Counted from the stretch's first letter, positions 28,222-38,883 are shown. The stretch: DNA of 64,000 nt from Sphingobacteriales bacterium (GCA_004144185.1 SEFP01000002.1:186001-250000), one strand, 5' to 3'. Made by a program: numbers and translations. Notes: generated by a model not told the origin, from the sequence alone.

Positions 28222-28953
28222 TTATCTGCCGGTTCGGCGTCCCAGCGTGGCATGCGCGGCTACTTTGTCAGCCAGTTCCTTCCGATAGCTGTCACCAATA
28301 GGCACTTCGTATTTGCCGGCCAACAGTACCGATTCTTTCCGGATCAGCCCTGCCAGGTTCCAGTTGACCAGATAGTTTTTATGAATGCGCAGGAACAGTC
28401 CCTGCGGCAATTGCTCTTCCAGCTGTTTCAGCGCAATGAGGACCATCAAGTGCGTGCCGTCCACGAGGTATAGAATGGAGTAATTGGACCGGCTCTCGGC
28501 ATAGGCGATGGAATCGGGCATCATCTTATGGATCCCCTCCGAGGTCCGGATAATCAGTTCGTCGTCTGGCAGAGGGGCTATTTGCACACCGGTTTGCCGG
28601 AGCCGTTCCAAGGCTTTTCCGGAAGCCCGAAAAACCCGCTCGGGTGTTACCGGTTTCCGGATAAAATCAATGACGTCCAGTTCATAACCATCGGCAGCGT
28701 ACTCACTGTACGCACTGATAAAAACAAAGAGAGGCGGTTGACGCAGGCTTTTCAGGAGTCCGATACCGGAAAGTTCAGGCATATCCACGTCTGTAAACGC
28801 CAGATCCACCGGATGCTGTTCGAGAAACCGAAGCGCCAGCAACCCGTTTTCAAAAATACCAATGATCTCAAGCGGCTCAATTTTGCTCACCAGTACTTCC
28901 AGCAGATCCCGTTCCACCGCATTGTCTTCAACAATGATGCACGTATATTTCAT
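28222..28953 (-). CDS. LytTR family response regulator
   Basis: A 243-residue two-component regulator: an N-terminal receiver domain with the acidic pair Glu9/Asp10, phosphoacceptor Asp55 in FTDVDMPELSG and the conserved Lys in RKPVTP, then a C-terminal LytTR DNA-binding domain (about residues 140-240) with FLRIHKNYLVN. LytTR proteins bind pairs of 9-10 bp direct repeats about two helical turns apart, commonly upstream of surface and secretion genes. The longer frame (start 29019) was trimmed because the receiver fold begins at MKYTCIIVEDN. A likely partner is the convergent TPR kinase. A TAnnTTTG element (29094-29101, minus strand) is a candidate promoter, implying a 5' leader of more than 100 bases. 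Confidence 0.93.
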   Translation of the reverse strand: MKYTCIIVEDNAVERDLLEVLVSKIEPLEIIGIFENGLLALRFLEQHPVDLAFTDVDMPELSGIGLLKSLRQPPLFVFISAYSEYAADGYELDVIDFIRKPVTPERVFRASGKALERLRQTGVQIAPLPDDELIIRTSEGIHKMMPDSIAYAESRSNYSILYLVDGTHLMVLIALKQLEEQLPQGLFLRIHKNYLVNWNLAGLIRKESVLLAGKYEVPIGDSYRKELADKVAAHATLGRRTGR

Positions 28954-29157
28954 GTAAAACAGTTGACATCGGGCGCGTCCGGCTGGACTGATGTACTGAT
29001 AAGGGGAGATAAAAAACACGCTCTGACAAAAACAGCGCCAGATGGCTACAGCCTTCCTGCAATCGGTGCACCGGAGACCCCGTCAAAAGTACAACGGACT
29101 CTTTTTAGCGTTTCCTTGGGCCTGGAAGGGGTACTTTTAAGATTCAACCTGACTGCT

Positions 29158-29469
29158 ATGAAAAAACCTGCTTTACTACTGGCTCTCTGCGCTACAGGCC
29201 TGTTTGCCTGCACCAAGGACGATGGTGGCAGTACGCCAACCGGCAGCATCCGCTACACCAATACCAGTAGTGACTTTTACAACATATTTCTCGACGGAGG
29301 TGCCTATGGGCAGGTAGCTCCCAACAGTTCGCAGCTGGTGCCCAATATCGCTGTCGATTCGCATACCGTACGGGCAGTGCAGGCCAATAATTTCTCACAG
29401 AAGCCTATTTCCAAAGAAAACCGGATTCAGGTGACCCAAGGCCAGGAAACGCTTTTCGTATTTCCATAG
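29158..29469 (+). CDS. Small lipoprotein of unknown function
   Basis: A 103-residue predicted lipoprotein. The Met-Lys-Lys signal with hydrophobic stretch ends in LFAC (Cys near 18), followed by a flexible TKDDGGSTPTG linker and a small beta-rich domain (SIRYTNTSSDFYNIFLDG...VAPNSSQLVPN), possibly an immunoglobulin-like fold similar to DUF4397. A longer in-frame ORF reaches back to 28528, but that part is antisense to the response-regulator gene and lacks protein-like composition. A terminator follows immediately. Confidence 0.75.
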   Translation: MKKPALLLALCATGLFACTKDDGGSTPTGSIRYTNTSSDFYNIFLDGGAYGQVAPNSSQLVPNIAVDSHTVRAVQANNFSQKPISKENRIQVTQGQETLFVFP

Positions 29470-29497
29470 TTCCGGAAACCAGAATTTCCCCGCAGTT

Positions 29498-29532
29498 AAA
29501 ATGCCCTTCGTTTTGAAAACGAAGGGCATTTT
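29498..29532. terminator. Bidirectional terminator between the lipoprotein and poxB
   Basis: A perfect stem of about 17 bp (AAAATGCCCTTCGTTTT against its complement, 29498-29514 and 29516-29532) is flanked by A and T runs. It serves both converging genes. A TTCCGGAA octamer (29470-29477) precedes it. Confidence 0.92.
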
Positions 29533-29555
29533 AGGTTTAGAATCCGGTCAGCTTT

Positions 29556-31298
29556 TTACAGGAAGGCATCTTTGACGTGCTTCAGATTGGTTTTGACCTG
29601 ATCCATCACCTCATCCATCCGGCCGCTGAGCACCAGTTTCCCCATACTCATCAGGTAGCCTTTTACCTGTTTGAATTCGATCTCCGGTGGCATCGCCAGT
29701 GCATCGGGATTGGTAAAAATATTTACCAGTACCGGCCCGTCATAGTTGAACGCATCCTGCAAGGCACCGGGTACGTCACCGGGTTCGTGTACATTGATAC
29801 CACGCATCCCGAAGGCTTCGGCAATCTTTGCAAAATCCGGATTCACCATGTCGGTCTGCCAGTCCGGAAGACCGGCCACCTGCATCTCCAGCTTCACCAT
29901 ACCTAATGAGTGATTGTTGAACACCACAATCTTGATCGGCAGCTTGTATTGGACAATCGTTGCCAGATCGCCCAGCAGCATACTGAGTCCGCCGTCTCCG
30001 CAAAAAGCAATAACCTGCTGACCCGGTCGCGCCAGGGCTGCACCAATAGCCTGCGGCATCGCATTGGCCATAGAGCCGTGATTGAAAGAACCCAGCATGT
30101 CCCGTTGTCCGGTCGCATGCAGATAGCGTGCCGCCCAGACACAGCTCATCCCGGTATCTACCGTAAAGATGGCGTTGGGAGCCGCCAGCTGATCGATGGT
30201 ATGCGCCACAAATTCCGGTGCAATCCGATCCCGTTCACCTTTGTCTTCGGCATAGCTCAGCAACCGTTCCTGGCATTTCCGGTAAAAGGCCAGCTGGGTC
30301 TGTAAAAATGAATCGTCTGTTTTCTCAGCCACCAGCGGCAGCAATGCTTCCAGGGTTGCTTTGATATCGCCAGCCAGCCCCAGCTCGATCTTACCCCGGC
30401 GACCGATCCGTTCCGGACGCACGTCAATCTGTACGATTTTAATGTCTTTCGGCATGAACTGCTCGTACGGGAAGTCCGTTCCGAGCAGAATCAGCAACTC
30501 AGCTTCTTCCATCGATTTCAATCCCGACGGAATACCCAGCAGCCCGTTCATGCCCACTTCGTTCGGGTTGTTGTACTGGGTGCTCATCTTGCCCCGGAAG
30601 GAATATCCAACCGGCGCTTTGACCCGCTGCGACAACTGAACGAATTCCGCATGTGCATCCCGTGCACCCAGCCCGCAGAATAGCGTTATTTTCTCAGCGC
30701 CGTTGATCAGATCGGCCAGCTGCCGGATTTCGCTATCATCCGGTACCAACCGCGCTTTCGACTTCAGCAGATACAAACTGGTCGGGCCTTCATCAGCCTC
30801 CTGCGTGGTCAGGTCGCCAGGCAATCCCAGTACAGCCACCTGCTTCTGATACCAGGTGTGCTGGAGTGCGCTTTGCAACATCCGGGTAAACTGCACCGGC
30901 GTAAACGCGATCTGGTTGTAGCCGCTGCAATCGTCAAACAATTTGAGCGTGTTGGTTTCCTGAAAGTACCCGGTACCGTATTGATGCGACTCGATGGTTG
31001 ATGCAATGGCGATCACCGAAGCGCCCGACCGGTGTGCATCGTACAGCCCGTTGATCAGATGCACATGGCCCGGCCCGCTGCTGCCTGCACAACAGGCAAT
31101 GCCGTTGAGCTCTGCTTCAGCTGCGGCGGCATACGCACCGGTTTCTTCATGCCGTACATGAATCCACTGAAAGCGACCGTCCGTGCGCCGGACAGCATCG
31201 TTTACATGGTTCAGACTGTCACCGGTAACGGCATACAATCGGTTGATCCCCGCTTCCAACAGGGTGTCTACAAGCTGGTCGGCTACAGTGCGGGCCAT
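29556..31298 (-). CDS. poxB: Thiamine-dependent pyruvate dehydrogenase (quinone) / pyruvate oxidase
   Basis: A 580-residue TPP- and FAD-dependent enzyme resembling E. coli PoxB, which decarboxylates pyruvate to acetate and CO2 and passes electrons to the membrane quinone pool. The N-terminal TPP pyrimidine domain shows VTGDSLNHVNDA, RHEETGAYAAAAEA (with the catalytic Glu) and SSGPGHVHLINGLYDAHR. The central FAD-linking domain and the C-terminal TPP-pyrophosphate domain, with GDGGLSMLLGDLAT...NN as the Mg/TPP motif, follow. Closely related acetolactate synthase and pyruvate oxidase (H2O2-forming) differ mainly in the FAD part and C-terminus; PoxB fits best. It is monocistronic, with Mrp transcribed the same way behind it. 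Confidence 0.9.
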   Translation of the reverse strand: MARTVADQLVDTLLEAGINRLYAVTGDSLNHVNDAVRRTDGRFQWIHVRHEETGAYAAAAEAELNGIACCAGSSGPGHVHLINGLYDAHRSGASVIAIASTIESHQYGTGYFQETNTLKLFDDCSGYNQIAFTPVQFTRMLQSALQHTWYQKQVAVLGLPGDLTTQEADEGPTSLYLLKSKARLVPDDSEIRQLADLINGAEKITLFCGLGARDAHAEFVQLSQRVKAPVGYSFRGKMSTQYNNPNEVGMNGLLGIPSGLKSMEEAELLILLGTDFPYEQFMPKDIKIVQIDVRPERIGRRGKIELGLAGDIKATLEALLPLVAEKTDDSFLQTQLAFYRKCQERLLSYAEDKGERDRIAPEFVAHTIDQLAAPNAIFTVDTGMSCVWAARYLHATGQRDMLGSFNHGSMANAMPQAIGAALARPGQQVIAFCGDGGLSMLLGDLATIVQYKLPIKIVVFNNHSLGMVKLEMQVAGLPDWQTDMVNPDFAKIAEAFGMRGINVHEPGDVPGALQDAFNYDGPVLVNIFTNPDALAMPPEIEFKQVKGYLMSMGKLVLSGRMDEVMDQVKTNLKHVKDAFL

Positions 31299-31386
31299 AA
31301 AGCAAATCGGTTTTTTAGGTAACCGCCGCCAACAGGATCATGCCGCTGCAAATCGTCTTTTCCGGATGTGTCTGCTTTGGAACGGT

Positions 31387-32481
31387 CTACGACTGCATCT
31401 GAACGACCTGCGTAGGCGTACCGGCATTCCGGATGGACACATTCCGCACCAGTGCCGCACTCAGTTCCATAAAGGCTTCACGCGCCGGAGACCCGCCGTC
31501 GAGTACGGCCGGCATTCCGCTGTCGCCGCCTTCGCGGATGCTTTGGATAATTGGCAGTTCCCCGATAAACGGCAGCTCAAACTGCTCGGCCATCTGCTGG
31601 GCCCCACCCTGTCCGAACAGGTAGTATTTGTTTTCCGGAAGCTCGGCCGGCGTGAAGTACGCCATGTTCTCAATTACGCCCAGGATCGGCACATTGATCT
31701 GGGGCTGCTTCAGCATCACAATCGCCTTGCGCGCATCCGAAGCAGCAACCGCCTGTGGGGTGCTCACCACCACCGCACCGGTTACCGGAACGGTCTGGAC
31801 CAGCGTCAGCTGCACATCGCCGGTGCCCGGTGGCATATCAATGATGAGATAATCCAGCTCGCCCCAGTAGACATCAGTAATGAATTGTTTCAGCGCCGAC
31901 GACACCTGCGGACCGCGCCAGATTACGGCTTGTTTCTCGTCGATCAGCAGTCCGATCGACATGGTCTTGATGCCGTATTTTTCGATCGGGATGATCATTC
32001 CTTTGCCATTCACATCCATCATGCGGGGCCGCTCGCCGCGGATACCCATCATAATCGGAACCGACGGACCATGAATATCGGCGTCCATCAAACCGACCTT
32101 GGCACCTTCCTGGGCCAGCGCCAGCGCGAGGTTGACCGCAACGGTGCTTTTTCCGACGCCGCCTTTTCCGGAAATGACCGGGATGATATTTTTAACGCCC
32201 GGCAGCAAGTCGCCATTATCCGACCGGCGTGTGGTGGTGCGGGCCGTGAGGTTGACGGTCACCTGTGCTTCCTTGCTCACCAGCAGATGTACGGCGTTGA
32301 TGCACGCCTTTTCAATCATCTCCTTCAGGGGACAGGCCGGGGTGGTCAGTTCTACCGTAAACGAAACCGCCATTCCATCGATCTGCACGTCTTTAATCAT
32401 GCCCAGCGTTACGAGGTCTTTGCCTAAATCGGGTTCCTGCACATGGCTCAGCGCCTGCATCACAGCATCTTGGGTAATCAT
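31387..32481 (-). CDS. Mrp/NBP35-type iron-sulfur cluster carrier ATPase
   Basis: A 364-residue cytosolic P-loop protein. The N-terminal DUF59/MIP18-like domain (residues 1-90) includes PACPLK, and the ATPase domain includes the deviant Walker A GKGGVGKST (about residues 104-112) and MDADIHGPS. Mrp/ApbC proteins bind and transfer Fe-S clusters. The segment where many homologues have a CxxC cluster motif reads ENMAYFTPAELPENKYYLF here, without cysteines, a variant seen by this reader in Bacteroidota homologues. Cluster binding may thus rely on other residues or be lost. A TACTTTTG promoter element lies 45 bases upstream (32526-32533). Confidence 0.92.
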   Translation of the reverse strand: MITQDAVMQALSHVQEPDLGKDLVTLGMIKDVQIDGMAVSFTVELTTPACPLKEMIEKACINAVHLLVSKEAQVTVNLTARTTTRRSDNGDLLPGVKNIIPVISGKGGVGKSTVAVNLALALAQEGAKVGLMDADIHGPSVPIMMGIRGERPRMMDVNGKGMIIPIEKYGIKTMSIGLLIDEKQAVIWRGPQVSSALKQFITDVYWGELDYLIIDMPPGTGDVQLTLVQTVPVTGAVVVSTPQAVAASDARKAIVMLKQPQINVPILGVIENMAYFTPAELPENKYYLFGQGGAQQMAEQFELPFIGELPIIQSIREGGDSGMPAVLDGGSPAREAFMELSAALVRNVSIRNAGTPTQVVQMQS

Positions 32482-32525
32482 AAAAACGGCTTAGAAAAAG
32501 GGTGTTAAATTGCAGTTGAAGAGTA

Positions 32526-32533
32526 CAAAAGTA
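32526..32533 (-). promoter_or_regulatory. Bacteroidota -7 element upstream of the Mrp ATPase gene
   Basis: On the minus strand it reads TACTTTTG (TAnnTTTG consensus), 44 bases before the start codon. It shares the divergent region with the gene starting at 32619, where a TTCCGGAA octamer also lies (32570-32577). Confidence 0.5.
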
Positions 32534-32618
32534 GGACGGCAGCATCCTTACTTTGTATGGATTTCTTTTTTCCGGAACGTCGTTTGACGCTTTCTTTTTA
32601 TAAACCGAATTTGTTTCC

Positions 32619-33269
32619 GTGCGATTGTTGAAACCCTGGTTGATCCTAAGTGTGTTGCTGGCAGTAGCTGGTACGGGCATTGCCCAAAGCTCGCTGCCGA
32701 CGCCCTATGAGGATATCCTCCAGATCAACGGCATCACGATGACGTCCGACTCGCTGCGCGCAGTGCCGGCAGCCAGTATTCTGGTGGTCGGCAAAAACCG
32801 GGGCGTGATGTCGGGCGACCGGGGGGTGTTTTCGATTGTCGTCAACAGAGGGGATACGCTTCGCTTTTCGGCGCTGGGCTTCCGGGACAAAGAATATGTA
32901 GTGCCTCAAAACATCCGAGGTCCGTTTGTATCGCTGATTCAACTGATGTCGCAGGATACATTTTACCTGTCCGAAACGATCATCCGGCCCCTGCCGACCA
33001 AAGAAAACTTTGATTACGCTTTCCTCAACTGGGACATTCCGAATGACCAGTACGAGATTGCCCGCCGCAATACCGAAACCTACACCCTGCGCGCCCTGGC
33101 AGCAACGTTGCCCAAAGACGGCCGGGAAAATGTACAGGCGTACATGAACCAGCGGGCCCGCGAGTCGGTGTATTATGGTCAGCGCCCGCCCAGCAACCTG
33201 TTCAATCCCGTTGCCTGGATGCAGTTCTTCGATGCCTGGAAACGCGGCGACTTCCGGAGAAAGCACTAA
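32619..33269 (+). CDS. Secreted carboxypeptidase-regulatory-like domain protein
   Basis: A 216-residue protein with a signal peptide (cleavage after GIAQ near residue 23) and a carboxypeptidase D regulatory-like beta domain (residues about 36-110: LQINGITMTSDSLRAVPAASILV...GDRGVFSIVVNRGDTLRFSALGF). The domain is widespread in Bacteroidota envelope proteins. A helical tail ends in basic residues. No enzymatic motif is seen. The start codon is GTG at 32619. The gene is divergent from the Mrp ATPase gene. Confidence 0.8.
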   Translation: MRLLKPWLILSVLLAVAGTGIAQSSLPTPYEDILQINGITMTSDSLRAVPAASILVVGKNRGVMSGDRGVFSIVVNRGDTLRFSALGFRDKEYVVPQNIRGPFVSLIQLMSQDTFYLSETIIRPLPTKENFDYAFLNWDIPNDQYEIARRNTETYTLRALAATLPKDGRENVQAYMNQRARESVYYGQRPPSNLFNPVAWMQFFDAWKRGDFRRKH

Positions 33270-33359
33270 GATTTCCGGACCAGCGTCTATCGTCCCGGTT
33301 ACAGAATGATCCTGAAATCAGTTGGGGCAGGTTCCGGAATTCTTTCGTTGCTTTGCAAA

Positions 33360-33377
33360 ACATACCGCATAGTATGT
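33360..33377. promoter_or_regulatory. TetR-family operator at its own promoter
   Basis: ACATACCGCATAGTATGT is an imperfect 18-bp palindrome ending 4 bases before the regulator's ATG (33382). The same palindrome with a slightly different centre recurs at 33991-34008 upstream of the next operon, which is strong internal evidence for a TetR operator and for autoregulation. Confidence 0.8.
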
Positions 33378-33381
33378 TTTC

Positions 33382-33972
33382 ATGAAAAAAGCGCAACTGA
33401 CCCGGCAGGCTCTCCTGCAAAAAGCCTTTGAGCAGATTTATACCGGTGGGTATCAGACCACCAGTATTGATGCGATTCTGGCGGCTACGGCGGTCACCAA
33501 AGGTGCGTTTTACTACCATTTCAAAAACAAGGATGAAATGGGTCTGGCGCTGATCGAGGAAGTGCTTCGCCCGACCCTGCGTCTTCAGTTTGAGTCCCTG
33601 CTTCAGTCCTCTGATGATCCGCTCCAAGCCATCTACCGGCTTATGCAGCATCTGTTGTTCGAAAACGATCTGCTGCAGGCTGCTCATGGCTGTCCGATGG
33701 GCAATCTGACCCAGGAACTGACGCCCTGGCATCCGGTGCTCAGTACTGCCCTCGACCAGTTGCTCCAGGATTGGATCCAGCTGATGACGCAGCTGCTCCA
33801 AAAAGGCCAACAATCGGGCTTTATAAAGACAGCTGTTTCAGCGCGATCGGTTGCGCTGTTCGTGCTTTCAGGCTACTGGGGCGTCCGCAGTATAGGCAAG
33901 CTGGGCGATAGCCGCACCGTATACACCGCGTACCTGAATGAACTGAAACGGTATCTGAATACGCTGCGTTAA
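33382..33972 (+). CDS. TetR/AcrR family transcriptional regulator
   Basis: A 196-residue repressor with the TetR N-terminal helix-turn-helix (residues about 8-50: FEQIYTGGYQTTSIDAILAATAVTKGAFYYHFKNKDEM) and a C-terminal ligand domain containing HGCPMGNLTQEL, a Cys-containing stretch found in the AcuR-like TetR branch. Matching operators lie immediately upstream of this gene and between it and the following membrane/rhodanese operon, so it very likely represses both. The ligand is unknown; an electrophile or aldehyde-type signal is a guess based on that Cys. Confidence 0.92.
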   Translation: MKKAQLTRQALLQKAFEQIYTGGYQTTSIDAILAATAVTKGAFYYHFKNKDEMGLALIEEVLRPTLRLQFESLLQSSDDPLQAIYRLMQHLLFENDLLQAAHGCPMGNLTQELTPWHPVLSTALDQLLQDWIQLMTQLLQKGQQSGFIKTAVSARSVALFVLSGYWGVRSIGKLGDSRTVYTAYLNELKRYLNTLR

Positions 33973-33990
33973 AAAAAATTTATTCCAAAA

Positions 33991-34008
33991 ACATACCGAT
34001 CAGTATGT
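33991..34008. promoter_or_regulatory. Second TetR-family operator
   Basis: ACATACCGATCAGTATGT is a palindrome (two mismatched positions) that matches the 33360 site at 15 of 18 positions. It lies 28 bases before the operon starting at 34037, the natural place for repression. Confidence 0.8.
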
Positions 34009-34036
34009 TATGCAACTGTTTCAGCTCTTTTGAACG

Positions 34037-34495
34037 ATGTATCAAACGCTTTTAGTCTATCATTCGCTGCTGCGCTGGCTGGTGCTGGCGGCGCTCTTCT
34101 ATGCCGTCTTCTTGGCCGGAACCGGATACTTCCAACGCCGGCCGTATACCCAAACTGATCATAGGGTTCGCCACTGGACAACTGCAATAAGTCATCTCCA
34201 GCTGCTGATTGGTTTGTTATTGTATTTCCGGAGCCCTATTACGGCGTATTTCCGGAATCATTTTAAAGCAACCCTCGGTGAATCAGAGCTAACCTTCTTC
34301 GGCTTCCTGCATCCGTTGCTGATGCTGACTGCCATTGTGGTCCTGACCATCGGTTCGGCTCTGGCCAAGCGTCAACAGAACGACTTAAGCCGGTTTAAAA
34401 CCCAGCTGTTTTGGTTTTCAGCCGCACTGGTGCTGATCCTGCTGGCGATTCCCTGGCCGTTTTCACCGCTGGCTGCCCGTCCCTACTATCGATAA
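34037..34495 (+). CDS. Four-helix inner-membrane protein, function unknown
   Basis: A 152-residue protein with four predicted transmembrane helices (around residues 10-28, 52-68, 90-110 and 125-142) and conserved-looking His residues (HSLLRW, HWTTAISHLQ, HPLL). It resembles Bacteroidota membrane proteins often labelled cytochrome-b-like; the histidines could bind haem, but no family is certain. It is the first gene of a TetR-controlled operon with a DUF3817 protein and a rhodanese (gap of 15 bases). Confidence 0.7.
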   Translation: MYQTLLVYHSLLRWLVLAALFYAVFLAGTGYFQRRPYTQTDHRVRHWTTAISHLQLLIGLLLYFRSPITAYFRNHFKATLGESELTFFGFLHPLLMLTAIVVLTIGSALAKRQQNDLSRFKTQLFWFSAALVLILLAIPWPFSPLAARPYYR

Positions 34496-34510
34496 ATCCT
34501 TTTAGACCAA

Positions 34511-34825
34511 ATGACGTCTTTACTGACTACTGAAATAGGCCGCCTCCGACTACTGGGCTGGCTCGAAGGCAGCTCGCTGATCGCACTGCTGGCGGTCGCA
34601 GTTCCCGTAAAATACCTGTTGCATCAGCCCGCACCCGTGCAGCTGCTCGGACCCGTTCATGGCGCTTTACTGCTGCTGTTTCTATGCAGTGCCCTTCAGG
34701 TCGGTATCACGCAGCGATGGTCATTCCGGAACCAAACCTGGAAGGTGCTGCTGGCCTGCCTGGTTCCGTTTGGGACCTTTTACCTCGACCGGATCTTTCT
34801 ACGCACTTTAAAAGACGTTTCATGA
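34511..34825 (+). CDS. DUF3817 family membrane protein
   Basis: A 104-residue protein with three hydrophobic helices, matching DUF3817 by the opening LLGWLEGSSLIALLAVAVPVKY, the HGALLLLF segment and the C-terminal PFGTFYLDR. The family has no known function. It overlaps the rhodanese gene by 4 bases (ATGA), so the two are translationally coupled. Confidence 0.85.
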   Translation: MTSLLTTEIGRLRLLGWLEGSSLIALLAVAVPVKYLLHQPAPVQLLGPVHGALLLLFLCSALQVGITQRWSFRNQTWKVLLACLVPFGTFYLDRIFLRTLKDVS

Positions 34826-35184
34826 AAACAATCTGGATCCTCACCGGAAGTGCCCTGTTGCTGTATACCTCCTATCGCACCTATCAACTGGCTACGCTGG
34901 ATACAGGGCTGGCAGCGAAAGTAGCCGCAGGAGCAGTCGTGCTGGATGTGCGCACGCCGGCCGAATATGATCGGGGTCATATTGACGGCTCCGTTCATAT
35001 CCCGTTAGGAACGCTCCGGCAACGCTACCGGGAACTGGACACAGGCCAAACGTATATCACCTGCTGCTCCCACGGATTGCGAAGTGTAAAAGCCGTTCAG
35101 TTGTTGCAGGACCGCGGCTACCGGCATGTTTATAATGGCGGCGCCTGGGTCGATCTGCAAAAAATCATCCGTTCTTCACCATAA
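34822..35184 (+). CDS. Membrane-anchored rhodanese-like protein
   Basis: A 120-residue protein with an N-terminal hydrophobic anchor (residues 4-16) and one rhodanese domain: VLDVRTPAEYDRGHIDGSVHIP and the active loop CCSHGLRS, where Cys82 is in the CxxGxRS catalytic position. It would carry persulfide sulfur or act in redox sulfur handling. A longer in-frame start exists upstream, but it reads through DUF3817 in another frame. As the last gene of the TetR-regulated operon it suggests a response to sulfide, thiol or electrophile stress; this is inference. Confidence 0.88.
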   Translation: MKTIWILTGSALLLYTSYRTYQLATLDTGLAAKVAAGAVVLDVRTPAEYDRGHIDGSVHIPLGTLRQRYRELDTGQTYITCCSHGLRSVKAVQLLQDRGYRHVYNGGAWVDLQKIIRSSP

Positions 35185-35243
35185 CCACCCAAACCTGTCG
35201 AAGAACAGCCTGACAAGTCGCTTCGTGCGCTTTTCCAATACGT

Positions 35244-35300
35244 ATCCGGCGGGGTACTTTTCCGGAACCGTACTGGTTTCAGAAAAGTACCCCGCCGGAT
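35244..35300. terminator. Long bidirectional hairpin between the rhodanese gene and katG
   Basis: Two perfect 18-bp arms (35244-35261, 35283-35300) surround a 21-base loop; the TTCCGGAA octamer at 35260-35267 lies at the arm-loop junction. It sits between converging genes. Just before it (about 35195-35222) is a fragment of the CTGTCGAAGAACAGCCTGAC repeat also found around 47.2 kb. Confidence 0.85.
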
Positions 35301-35328
35301 TCGTCAAACAACTAGCCGGAACGGCCGG

Positions 35329-37683
<2,355 letters not shown>

Positions 37684-38535
37684 TCAAAATAACACTTTAT
37701 TGCAGCTATTATGGCAGAAGAAGGCTATAGAAAAAACCGAAGACCCTCCGGCAGGAACCAATACTAACCCCCCCCGTTACCGGCAGATCCTTCCAGCGCA
37801 TTCCACTACGCTTCCGGCTCAGCACCTATTTGTACCCACGGATGATCCTTCCGGAAGCAGGAAGCCTGTTCTTAAACGAACAGGCATTTCCGTTTCAGCA
37901 TCGAAGTGGCTCCGTCGCCTTTTACCCGTCATTCCGAGGCGAAGCGAGGAATCTGCTCCAATAGAGATACTCCGTTTGTACGATTCCATGTGGTTGGAGA
38001 GCCGGTGGAATGCTGATGAGCAGATTCGGCCTCGTTCCTCGTTCGGAATGACGAATAATAGTGAAGCGGAGGGACACCGATGAGCGAGACCGACCCGAAG
38101 CCGGTACCAGACAGAATCGTCCAGACGTAGCACAGAAAGCAGGCTACAACGATGACCATCACATACATTATCACGCGGAGTATCTTATCATGCACCGCCG
38201 CAAGGTATCGGAATCCAGATGAGCTATAAGTTAATGTTTTGATGCTTAAAATCTATTGGATCATTCCGTTTTGGTTTTGGCCAGTATTCTATAGGCCCGG
38301 ATCACGTCTTTTCATGGGCTTGCCCAGTACCCGCACCGGTTTCTCCGCACCAGTCCGCCGGGCCATTAGATCCCGCCCTGCTGCCTCCCACATCCCCTAC
38401 TCTGCCCTGCCGCTGCATGCGATGCCATCTACCGGCCCCTTGTTTGATCCCGTCCTGCCGACGCAGGAGGCATCTGCCCCACAGAAACCCCATTGCGTTC
38501 ACCCATTCCAGTCATCCTGCCGCCTCCTCTCACCA

Positions 38536-38690
38536 CGTCATGCCGACGCAGGAGGCATCTGCCCAACAGAAACCCACTCCGGTTTATTCAACACCATGCG
38601 CTTGTAGCAGTAAGATAGACAATGGAGGACTGTGGTGGAAGCACCCGTTGGAATCGTTGTTGGGCAGATGCCTCCTGCGTCGGCATGACG
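38536..38690. repeat. 32-bp perfect inverted repeat enclosing 91 bp
   Basis: Arms 38536-38567 and 38659-38690 are exact complements (CGTCATGCCGACGCAGGAGG... and its reverse). They are a subtype of the 43-46 kb repeat arms, with the TTCCG/GGAATC bases replaced by TGCCG/GGCATC on both arms, showing compensatory change. The loop contains no gene. Confidence 0.9.
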
Positions 38691-38810
38691 GAATAGGGCT
38701 AGGCAGGACGGCATGACGGGATTAAATGGCATGACGTGGTTAAGGGCTGGGGCGGACGGAATTGAATGCGGCGGTGGGACAGGGACGTAACCCAAGAGGA
38801 ACAAAGCATC

Positions 38811-38844
38811 TACCTAACGGCACCTACTACGTTGCCGTTAGGTA
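38811..38844. repeat. Small hairpin repeat
   Basis: TACCTAACGGCA (38811-38822) pairs with TGCCGTTAGGTA (38833-38844), with partial pairing beyond (AGCATC/AATGCT). It lies downstream of the terminator of the NHL gene. Purpose unknown. Confidence 0.7.
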
Positions 38845-38883
38845 AATGCTTCCTGCGCTAACAGGAGGGAGTAAAACAAAAAA

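Noticed and set aside
28528-29157. Long N-terminal extension of the small lipoprotein
   Set aside because: This part is antisense to the LytTR regulator gene and precedes a proper lipoprotein signal at 29158.
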